DNA from: an uncultured Poribacteria bacterium
GTDB taxonomy: Bacteria > Poribacteria > WGA-4E > WGA-3G
DNA length: 64,000 nt
NCBI GenBank assembly: GCA_951813545.1
Contig: OX638352.1
Coordinates: 5,303,966-5,367,965 of the forward strand
Reading direction: 5' to 3'
This document shows, one piece after another, positions 9,681 through 16,074 of the stretch (positions are counted from its first letter, which is position 1; each line of letters opens with the position of its first letter). The notes under the pieces were generated by a model. The model saw nothing but the letters and a program-made list of their open reading frames with translations, was not told where the DNA came from and ran no database searches. Made by a program: the position numbers and the translations under genes.

Positions 9681-10124
9681 CTAATACCGCAGAATTTGTG
9701 TATCAATTTCTTGCGACCACCGATCAATACCGCCAGCTAAACTCTTCACCGATTTAAAACCGAGTTGTTGCAAAAGAAACGCTGCATCAAGACTCCGCAT
9801 GCCCCAATGGCAATAAACAACGACCTCAACTCCTGGGGTAATTTCGTCACAGCGCCTCGGCAGCTCACCGAATGGAATCCACATAGTACCTTCAAGGTGA
9901 ACCATCCGATATTCCCATTCCTCTCGGACATCCAATAAAACAAAGGGAACATCTTTGTTCATCATGTCTTTGAGTTGATCTGGAGCGATAGTGTACGTGT
10001 CCGATTCCAACGGGAGAATCGCCTCTGCTACGCTTGGTGCGACTTTCGGCAACTTTCGATCCCGCAAACTTTTAAAATACCGCTGCCAATTCTTCTTGAG
10101 CACTTTTTTGATATGCTTGAACAT
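9681..10124 (-). CDS. Rhodanese-like sulfurtransferase domain protein
   Basis: 147 residues. A single rhodanese domain covers about residues 42-143, with 'FVLLDVREEWEYRMVHLEG' and the active-site loop 'YCHWGMRS', catalytic Cys105. The first 40 residues are basic (KKVLKKNWQRYFKSLRDRK) and have no signal peptide, so it is probably cytoplasmic or membrane-peripheral. Such proteins carry persulfide sulfur or act in thiosulfate/cyanide chemistry, and the exact acceptor is unknown. It starts 28 nt downstream of the TonB receptor gene and is likely in its operon. Confidence 0.87.
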   Translation of the reverse strand: MFKHIKKVLKKNWQRYFKSLRDRKLPKVAPSVAEAILPLESDTYTIAPDQLKDMMNKDVPFVLLDVREEWEYRMVHLEGTMWIPFGELPRRCDEITPGVEVVVYCHWGMRSLDAAFLLQQLGFKSVKSLAGGIDRWSQEIDTQILRY

Positions 10125-10152
10125 CTTTAGTTTTCTTAAAGGTTGATGTGGT

Positions 10153-12186
10153 TTAGAAAGCTACTGTAACCCCTAATGTAGGAACAATCGGAAAGAGAGG
10201 CTCCTCTTCGATTGCACATCCGATAACAGCATCTGTCCCTTCATCTCGAAGTTGGCTAAAAGCATATTGATCTAGATTCGCATGGTTATACAAGTTCAAA
10301 ATCTGGAAATACCAAGACAACTCCCACCGCCGATAAGGACTCCGTTTTGTAATACGAAAATCAAGGCTATGATATGCAGGCATCCGTGCTGAGTGTGTAT
10401 CACCAAACTGCCGATCACAAGTAATACCGCCATCAGGTAACCGGACCTCCCTATGAATCAGTGGAGTTCTCGGTTCACCTGTATGGAAACGCCAACTCAG
10501 ATAGAGATACCACGTCGGTGCGAACTGATAACTACTACTGACAGCCAAAGCGTGCCGTCGATCATATTGGCGGAAGCGTTTGACCCCATTAGCGATTTCT
10601 TCAGCGATACCGAACGCATAGCCGAGTGTCCACGTCAATCGATTTGAAACCACATGTGTCATGAATACATCAAAGCCTTTGGCATCGGCAGATTCAGGTG
10701 AGTCAAAAACTTGATTCTGTCGTCCGAATTCACGGAGCCGTCCAACCAGATTATCAAAGGTGTTGTAATATCCTTCGACGCGCACCAAGAAACTAGTGGT
10801 AGGGGTATACTCGACTCCGAGAATATGATGCACGGCTCGCTCTGATCGCCCGACCGTTTCAATGCCATCCTCTACTGGAACTCCCATCAGGTGAACCTGT
10901 TGATGATAAACTCCCCAAGCCCCTCTCAAGGTGATGTCTTTCACCGGTTTCACGGCAAGCATAACTCGCGGTCCAACCTCATAACGTTGAATACCTTCCT
11001 CGCGATAATCCTGGTAGAGATAATGCCCACCAATGTTGAGTGCAAGTTTGGGATGAAGTTGCCACTCATCCTGTAGAAATAGATTGACTTCACTCCCACT
11101 GCCGTCAATATTAGCGAGAATTGGCTTGTAGATATTTATACCCGCCTGCCGTTCCTGAACATCGTATTGGTACTGGGCAGTCAACCAACGCCACGTAACA
11201 CCGCTACGGAAGGTATGTTCGTCGAAAAGGTTTGCTGTAAGTTCTGCTTTTGTACCGAAAAACCGGAAATCGCGATTATCAAAATCCGCTTTCCCTGTGG
11301 TTCTATCCTGACTGGAGGTACCAGCGAAAACAAAAAGATCTGTCCAATGTGAACCACCAAAGGTCCGCCGCCATTTTGCCCAAGCCGTCGAATTATCGTA
11401 TCGGGAATCTAAATTATTGTCTACATCGTCCACACGAATCCGATTCTTATCCCACCCATACAACCCATTGAGGGTAACCGTATCCGTCGGTGTAACCTGA
11501 TACGTCAGTTTGCTGTAAATATCGGCGTATTGTGGCTTATAGTTCTCGTCGATATCCATGAGCATGAGAATCAGGTCAATATACCCACGGCGGGCGGATA
11601 GGAGCCAACCACCTTTTTTCAAGAAAGGTCCCTCAAGAGTAGCAGTCGCATTAATCAAGTCTACGCCAAAATTCGCTGAGAACTGATCGGGGTTCGGTGT
11701 TCTGGTCGTGATGTCAAAAACACCGGACATCTTCTCTCCGTATTCTGCTGGAAATCCACCTATCAACAACTCGGTATTCTGAACAAGACCTAGACCTATC
11801 AGCGAGACTGCCCCACCAAAATCCTGAAGATGATACGGATTATAGAGTTCCATCCCATCTAATCTGACCGAAATGTCGTCCTTTTCCCCACCTCGTACAC
11901 TGAACCGTGTGCTATAATCGCTCGAAACGACCCCTGGAAAAACATGTCCTGCGCGCATGACATCATTGTCAATTAGCGGAAAATGTTCAATCGCCTCCTT
12001 AGATAGGGAGATTCTTGCCGAGGTGCCGTCGTAAATCGAAAACCGACCGGGCGTTACAACAATTTTTTCCAATTGCACAGGCGCGTCCGCCTCCTCCGCC
12101 AAAGCAGTGAACAGACCCATCAATCCAAAAAACAGCGTATAAAAAACCAAATATGCTAACTTCCGAAAATTGGCACTGAACATCAT
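10153..12186 (-). CDS. TonB-dependent outer-membrane receptor
   Basis: 677 residues. A signal peptide covers 1-29 (ending ALAEE). A TonB-box-like stretch 'LEKIVVTPGR' is followed by a plug domain (about 45-165) with 'RFSVRGGEKDDISVRLDGMELYNPYHL', and then a beta-barrel with aromatic-rich strands. It ends in Phe ('LGVTVAF'), as expected for an outer-membrane beta-barrel. It would import a siderophore, cofactor or glycan using TonB energy, and the ligand is not evident. Two ATG codons lie in tandem (12184-12186 and 12181-12183), with AGGTG upstream. A strong promoter lies at 12227-12256. Confidence 0.9.
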   Translation of the reverse strand: MMFSANFRKLAYLVFYTLFFGLMGLFTALAEEADAPVQLEKIVVTPGRFSIYDGTSARISLSKEAIEHFPLIDNDVMRAGHVFPGVVSSDYSTRFSVRGGEKDDISVRLDGMELYNPYHLQDFGGAVSLIGLGLVQNTELLIGGFPAEYGEKMSGVFDITTRTPNPDQFSANFGVDLINATATLEGPFLKKGGWLLSARRGYIDLILMLMDIDENYKPQYADIYSKLTYQVTPTDTVTLNGLYGWDKNRIRVDDVDNNLDSRYDNSTAWAKWRRTFGGSHWTDLFVFAGTSSQDRTTGKADFDNRDFRFFGTKAELTANLFDEHTFRSGVTWRWLTAQYQYDVQERQAGINIYKPILANIDGSGSEVNLFLQDEWQLHPKLALNIGGHYLYQDYREEGIQRYEVGPRVMLAVKPVKDITLRGAWGVYHQQVHLMGVPVEDGIETVGRSERAVHHILGVEYTPTTSFLVRVEGYYNTFDNLVGRLREFGRQNQVFDSPESADAKGFDVFMTHVVSNRLTWTLGYAFGIAEEIANGVKRFRQYDRRHALAVSSSYQFAPTWYLYLSWRFHTGEPRTPLIHREVRLPDGGITCDRQFGDTHSARMPAYHSLDFRITKRSPYRRWELSWYFQILNLYNHANLDQYAFSQLRDEGTDAVIGCAIEEEPLFPIVPTLGVTVAF

Positions 12187-12226
12187 GGCACCTCACGGTT
12201 CAAAGTTCATCCATTCCCTTATGACA

Positions 12227-12256
12227 ATTATAATACACTTTGACAGACACTGTCAA
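12227..12256 (-). promoter_or_regulatory. Consensus promoter with overlapping palindrome, TonB receptor gene
   Basis: Read on the minus strand: TTGACA (12256-12251), an 18-bp spacer and TATAAT (12232-12227). The -35 box is part of an inverted repeat TTGACAG-ACA-CTGTCAA at about 12240-12256, which could be an operator. Confidence 0.7.
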
Positions 12257-12397
12257 TTAAGAATCGCGAGCATTTAGCGCGTGGGAAAACTATGGTAGAT
12301 TATAGAATTACCTAACCTACATTGTAAACGGGGGACTCCTTAAAATATCCGCGCCTGCAGCAGGCAAAATTGCTATTTAAACTGGAGTGTGATATAA

Positions 12398-12802
12398 TTG
12401 AAAGTACGAATCGAGGTTGTGTGCCACAAATTAATTGGATTGAACATGGGAACTGCTTTTAAAAGAGCCTTTATCGTTTTCATCGGGTTTATCGTAATTT
12501 TGGGAGGGGTTTTGATTGGGGTCATCCAACATTACTCCAAATACGAATCGTTCCTAGAAACGATGCAGATGGTAGACTTTTCGGGGATACTGTTAGCAGT
12601 TTTAGGTGCATGCGTCCTAAGTTTGGTAAGTGTTGCGCTAACTTTCTGGTTAGCGCGCGCGTGGGTCAGTGAACAACCAGAACTCGGCGAACGGATTATC
12701 CGTCTTGCGCTTGCAGTTAGTATCAGTTTTATCGTTGTTTTCGGAGGGTTAGCAGGCGGATTAGTTGTTTTACGCACTTTATGGACAATCGGTTTTTTTT
12801 AA
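12398..12802 (+). CDS. Small membrane protein, unknown function
   Basis: 134 residues with three hydrophobic segments: about residues 23-45 (FIVFIGFIVILGGVLIGV), 56-85 (ILLAVLGACVLSLVSVAL) and 100-130 (ALAVSISFIVVFGGLAGG). No family was recognised. TTG at 12398 has GGAG 10 nt upstream. ATG at 12446 is an alternative and would shorten the protein by 16 residues. It ends right at the promoter of the infC operon. Confidence 0.5.
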   Translation: MKVRIEVVCHKLIGLNMGTAFKRAFIVFIGFIVILGGVLIGVIQHYSKYESFLETMQMVDFSGILLAVLGACVLSLVSVALTFWLARAWVSEQPELGERIIRLALAVSISFIVVFGGLAGGLVVLRTLWTIGFF

Positions 12803-12803
12803 C

Positions 12804-12832
12804 TTGCATTTCCGTTACCGATATGGTATAAT
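12804..12832 (+). promoter_or_regulatory. Promoter of the infC-rpmI-rplT operon
   Basis: TTGCAT (12804-12809), a 17-bp spacer and TATAAT (12827-12832). Transcription would start near 12839 and give a leader of about 267 nt before infC. Confidence 0.75.
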
Positions 12833-12838
12833 TACTTA

Positions 12839-13105
12839 ATTCATTCGGACGTCCGGTTCCTAATGGCAGATTAGCCAATGCTTGGCTTGTTATTTTTTGA
12901 GTCTGCCGAGGTTAAAGGTCTTAACGCGCTTCGCAACGTTCGAGTCGCTACAAAATGTTTTGTAGATAAGTTCATCTTGTATACCGGAGCACAACGAATA
13001 AGTTGGTCGCTCTTGTTTTAATATGGGCTTGCAAGCCTTGCCTTATGGCATTCATACAGGCTGGCAAGCGGCGCGCTGTAGCGCCTTTACTTGGGGGTGT
13101 GAAAA
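12839..13105 (+). promoter_or_regulatory. Structured 5' leader of infC with possible attenuator
   Basis: No gene. From left to right: palindrome CGGACGTCCG (12846-12855); hairpin AGCCAA-TGC-TTGGCT (12873-12887) followed by a T-rich tract (12888-12898) that resembles an intrinsic terminator; flanking arms GGCAGA (12865-12870) and TCTGCC (12902-12907) that could pair around it; an 8-bp palindromic hairpin CTACAAAA-TG-TTTTGTAG near 12950-12967; CTTGCAAGCC/GGCTGGCAAG (13028-13037 with 13059-13068); and GGCGC/GCGCC (13070-13085) just before the ribosome binding site. Leaders of infC-rpmI-rplT are known control regions (L20, IF3) in other bacteria. The exact mechanism here is unknown. Confidence 0.5.
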
Positions 13106-13651
13106 ATACACTACAGAGGCAGACGTACACAGAAAACGAAGGAAAGACAGAGTCGTTCCAATTATCAGATCCGAGCCAAAGAGATTTTACTGATAGATCA
13201 CGAGAACAAGCAGATAGGCGCCATGTCTCCTCGCGATGCCATGAAACTTGCTGAAGAAGTGGGATTGGATTTGGTCGAGGTTTCACCGAATGCCACTCCG
13301 CCAGTTTGTAAGATCATGGATTACGGAAAGTATCAGTATGAGAAAAACAAACGCGCACGCGAGGCTCGAAAGAAACAGACGAAAGTGGTCCTGAAAGGGA
13401 TGCAGTTCCGTCCAGATACTGCCGAACACGACTACCAGTTCAAGAAACGGCATGTTGAGGATTTCCTCAAAAATGGCTGGAAGGTCCGTGCAACTGTCCG
13501 ATTTAGGGGACGTGAGATGCTCCATACCGACCTTGGTAAGAATCTACTTGCACGACTCAAAGATGATCTGGTAGAAATTGCTGATGTGGAACAACCACCA
13601 CGCTTGGAGACCCGCATCATGTCGATGATCTTCGCACCGAAATCTGTTTAA
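13106..13651 (+). CDS. infC: Translation initiation factor IF-3, probable AUA start codon
   Basis: The first in-frame ATG is at 13223, but starting there would remove the N-terminal domain. The frame is open back to a stop at 13100-13102, and the upstream codons encode the conserved IF3 start 'SNYQIRAKEILLID' and 'KQIGAMSPRDA'. The only suitably placed start-like codon is ATA at 13106, with GGGGGTG (13093-13099) 6 nt upstream, giving 181 residues, the normal IF3 length. The C-terminal domain has 'FRPDTAEHDYQFK' and 'VRFRGREM'. IF3 binds the 30S subunit and rejects non-canonical start codons, so an AUA start would permit autoregulation, as known for AUU in E. coli. First gene of infC-rpmI-rplT. 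Confidence 0.88.
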   Translation: MHYRGRRTQKTKERQSRSNYQIRAKEILLIDHENKQIGAMSPRDAMKLAEEVGLDLVEVSPNATPPVCKIMDYGKYQYEKNKRAREARKKQTKVVLKGMQFRPDTAEHDYQFKKRHVEDFLKNGWKVRATVRFRGREMLHTDLGKNLLARLKDDLVEIADVEQPPRLETRIMSMIFAPKSV

Positions 13652-13772
13652 TATTTTTGTCGTTGCACCCATGTTTTTTCCTATAATTTTTTGTAGGGGG
13701 ACCTATCGGTCACGACGCTCTCTCTTTTTGTAGCAGCGACCTCTGGATCGCGATACTTTCAAGGATATTTTA

Positions 13773-13967
13773 ATGCCGAAAATTAAAACGCACAAAGGCG
13801 CAGCGAAACGTTTCAAATTCACGTCGAAAGGCAAAATCCGTCGCAATCGCGCATACGCAGGACACTTGTTCATCTCAAAGTCAGCAAAGCGCAAACGTAG
13901 ATTGCGGCAAGCAACCCTTGTCGATCCAAGTAACGCGAAACGCTTAAAACGCCTCATTCACCAATAG
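13773..13967 (+). CDS. rpmI: Ribosomal protein bL35
   Basis: 64 residues, the standard length. It starts 'MPKIKTHKGAAKRF' and is rich in Lys/Arg ('SAKRKRRLRQA'), as in the family. It sits 121 nt after infC and before rplT, the conserved gene order. AAGGA lies upstream of the ATG. Structural component of the 50S subunit. Confidence 0.95.
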   Translation: MPKIKTHKGAAKRFKFTSKGKIRRNRAYAGHLFISKSAKRKRRLRQATLVDPSNAKRLKRLIHQ

Positions 13968-14068
13968 AAATGAATGCCCGAAATGCACACTGAAACGATG
14001 CAGCGTCGGGCAAAATAGTGGACGCGATCGCCGATAACACCGTCGGTCGCAATAGGAGTTTTATTTAA

Positions 14069-14416
14069 ATGGCACGAGTAAAAACAGGGAGTGTGCGCCG
14101 CAAACGCCGTAGCCGGATACTCAAGCATTCCAAAGGTTACCGCGGTGGCAGGAACAACCTCAAACGAACCGCTATGGAAGCGGTAGAGAAGGGATGGAAC
14201 CACGCCTACGCACACCGGCGCGCACGAAAACGCGATTTTCGACGACTTTGGATCGCAAGAATCAACGCTGCCGCCAGATTGCACGGACTCTCCTACAGTC
14301 GATTCATACATGGACTCAAAACCGCTGGTATCGAACTGGATCGAAAAGTTCTCGCTGACATCGCAGTGAATGACGAGGCGGGTTTTGGGCAGCTTGTCAC
14401 GCTCGCAAAAGGGTAG
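14069..14416 (+). CDS. rplT: Ribosomal protein bL20
   Basis: 115 residues. The conserved start 'MARVKTGSVRRKRRS' is followed by 'KGYRGGRNNLKRTA' and 'RDFRRLWIARINAAAR', all L20 hallmarks. AGGAG lies 10 nt before the ATG. It is needed for early 50S assembly. In E. coli and B. subtilis L20 represses its own operon by binding the leader. GCCCGA/TCGGGC arms lie in the 101-nt rpmI-rplT spacer. Confidence 0.96.
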   Translation: MARVKTGSVRRKRRSRILKHSKGYRGGRNNLKRTAMEAVEKGWNHAYAHRRARKRDFRRLWIARINAAARLHGLSYSRFIHGLKTAGIELDRKVLADIAVNDEAGFGQLVTLAKG

Positions 14417-14465
14417 ACTAACGCAATTGCCGTTAATTTTGCATACCGTAAAAAAATTAATAGAT

Positions 14466-14715
14466 AAAAGGCTACGAAGGGACCTATGTAAGTAGTTGAG
14501 ACCTCTCAACCAGAGAGACCGTGTCATCGGCTGGAAGCGCGGTTTTGAGAGCAACTACCGAATTTCATCCTAGAGCCGTTTGAAAAAAATAATGAAGCGG
14601 GCAGATTCCACAAATCTGTCAAGCGGGGTGGTACCGCGGAAGTAGATGCCTGTCGCTTTCGTCCCCATAAGGAAATCAATCTTTATGGAGCGAAGTGATA
14701 GGCGTTTTTTAATGG
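14466..14715 (+). ncRNA. T-box riboswitch (tRNA-Phe specific) controlling pheST
   Basis: Hallmarks in order: Stem I base GGCT (14470-14473) with AGCC (14574-14577); stem GTAGTTG (14492-14498) with CAACTAC (14552-14558); distal motifs CAGAGAG (14511-14517) and GGCTGGAAG (14529-14537); specifier codon TTC at 14564-14566 within GAATTTCA; T-box GGGGTGGTACCGCGG (14625-14639), whose TGGT (14629-14632) matches the ACCA end of uncharged tRNA; and the antiterminator partner CGTCCCC (14660-14666). A terminator alternative follows. T-boxes read uncharged tRNA and allow readthrough. UUC is a Phe codon and the next genes are pheS and pheT, so every part agrees. Confidence 0.93.
14648..14710 (+). terminator. 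T-box terminator hairpin
   Basis: GCCT (14648-14651) pairs with AGGC (14700-14703), CTTTCG with CGAAG, and CCATAAGG with CTTTATGG, followed by GTTTTTT. The ascending arm contains CGTCCCC, which is shared with the antiterminator, so the two folds are mutually exclusive. Confidence 0.85.
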
Positions 14716-14873
14716 TTGTCAGTGAAATGGATTCATTATCCGCGGAGGTGTAGCAACTTAAGTTAACAGATAACTAAAGGAATGTTAGCCTGAAACGAAG
14801 TGGAAGGCGGATATACGGATTTAGGCGTTCTTCGTTCAACCTACCGAAACGAACCACAAGGAAAATTAAAAAT

Positions 14874-15890
14874 ATGAAAGAAGAATTACAAGCGATTCAA
14901 GCAGAAGCACTCGCAGCTTTAAAATCGCTAAAAACATCAGATGCGCTTGAATCGCTCCGAATCACGTATTTTGGACGCAGGGGAAAACTAACCGATGTCA
15001 TGAAAGGCATGGGTAAACTTTCCAAAGCGGAGCGTCCAGAGATCGGCAAACTCGCAAATGAGGTTCGTGCCACACTTACAGAAGCATTCGAGGAGGCAAC
15101 GCAAGCACTGCATCGCCAGCAGCAGGAACAGCAGCTTGAAGCAGAAGCCGTTGACATCACGCTCCCCGGACGGAAACCAGCTTACGGGAAAGCACACCCG
15201 GTGATGCAAACTTTGGAGCGGATTGAGGCGATTTTCTGCCAAATGGGGTTTGAAGTGGTGACGGGACCGGACGTTGAGACCGAATATTACAATTTCGATG
15301 CCCTGAATACGCCTGCTGACCACCCCGCTCGCGACTTACACGATACCTTTTACCTAACGGATGGACACCTTTTACGTACCCACACCTCACCCGTTCAGAT
15401 TCGCACCATGGAAAATCAGAAACCACCAGTCCGTATTATCGTGCCGGGGAAATGCTATCGTGTGGATTATGATGTCTCACACACCCCGATGTTCCATCAG
15501 GTAGAAGGTTTGCTCGTGGATACACACGCCACCTTTAGCGAATTAAAGGGGATTCTAACCTCCTTCATTCGACAGATGTTTGGTGACCAGACGCAGATGC
15601 GTTTCCGTCCGCATTTCTTCCCTTTCACAGAACCGAGTGCAGAGGCGGATATTTCCTGCGCTGTCTGTCAGGGGAATGGGTGTCGGAGTTGTGGTGGCAC
15701 CGGATGGGTTGAGATATTAGGTGCTGGTGCCGTTGACCCAGCGGTGTTTGAAGCGGTAAACTATGACCCGGACCAGGTTACAGGGTTCGCCTTCGGTATG
15801 GGTGTGGAGCGGATCGCGAACCTCCAGTTCGGTATCCCAGACATCCGTACCTTCTATGAGAATGATCTTCGATTCCTACGCCAGTTTTAA
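14874..15890 (+). CDS. pheS: Phenylalanine-tRNA ligase alpha subunit
   Basis: 338 residues, the normal length. The N-terminal coiled-coil region (about 1-90, rich in Leu/Ala/Glu/Gln) is followed by the class II core, with motif 2 ('DVSHTPMFHQVEGLLVD') and the C-terminal 'GTGWVEILGAGAVDP' and 'GFAFGMGVERIANLQFGI' (motif 3). AAGGAAAA precedes the ATG. With PheT it forms the alpha2beta2 enzyme that charges tRNA-Phe. Expression is likely governed by the T-box directly upstream. Confidence 0.96.
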   Translation: MKEELQAIQAEALAALKSLKTSDALESLRITYFGRRGKLTDVMKGMGKLSKAERPEIGKLANEVRATLTEAFEEATQALHRQQQEQQLEAEAVDITLPGRKPAYGKAHPVMQTLERIEAIFCQMGFEVVTGPDVETEYYNFDALNTPADHPARDLHDTFYLTDGHLLRTHTSPVQIRTMENQKPPVRIIVPGKCYRVDYDVSHTPMFHQVEGLLVDTHATFSELKGILTSFIRQMFGDQTQMRFRPHFFPFTEPSAEADISCAVCQGNGCRSCGGTGWVEILGAGAVDPAVFEAVNYDPDQVTGFAFGMGVERIANLQFGIPDIRTFYENDLRFLRQF

Positions 15891-15897
15891 AATGGTT

Positions 15898-16058
15898 ATC
15901 AGTCGTCAGTTATCAGTTTTCAGTAGGGAGACCTACGGCAGATGGCGTGATGGCTACAGCCACAATGCTCTTTAATCGACTACCGAAGACTGATGCCCCT
16001 TCCTCTGATGACTGGAAACTGAACACTGATGACTCTTCACTTTGACAACTGATAACTA
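15898..16058. repeat. Interspersed inverted-repeat element between pheS and pheT
   Basis: AGTTATCAGT (15908-15917) is matched by ACTGATAACT (16048-16057), with further degenerate copies of TCAGT/ACTGA units between them. This low-complexity 'cagt/actg' pattern resembles small dispersed repeats of uncultured bacteria. No coding sequence was seen. Confidence 0.55.
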
Positions 16059-16074
16059 TCAAAGGTTTTGATAA

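Noticed and set aside
12925..12970. tRNA-like GTTCGAGTC stretch
   Set aside because: No acceptor stem, D-arm or anticodon arm could be drawn around it.
13223..13651. infC starting at the first in-frame ATG
   Set aside because: It would remove most of the IF3 N-terminal domain, although the upstream frame encodes conserved IF3 residues.
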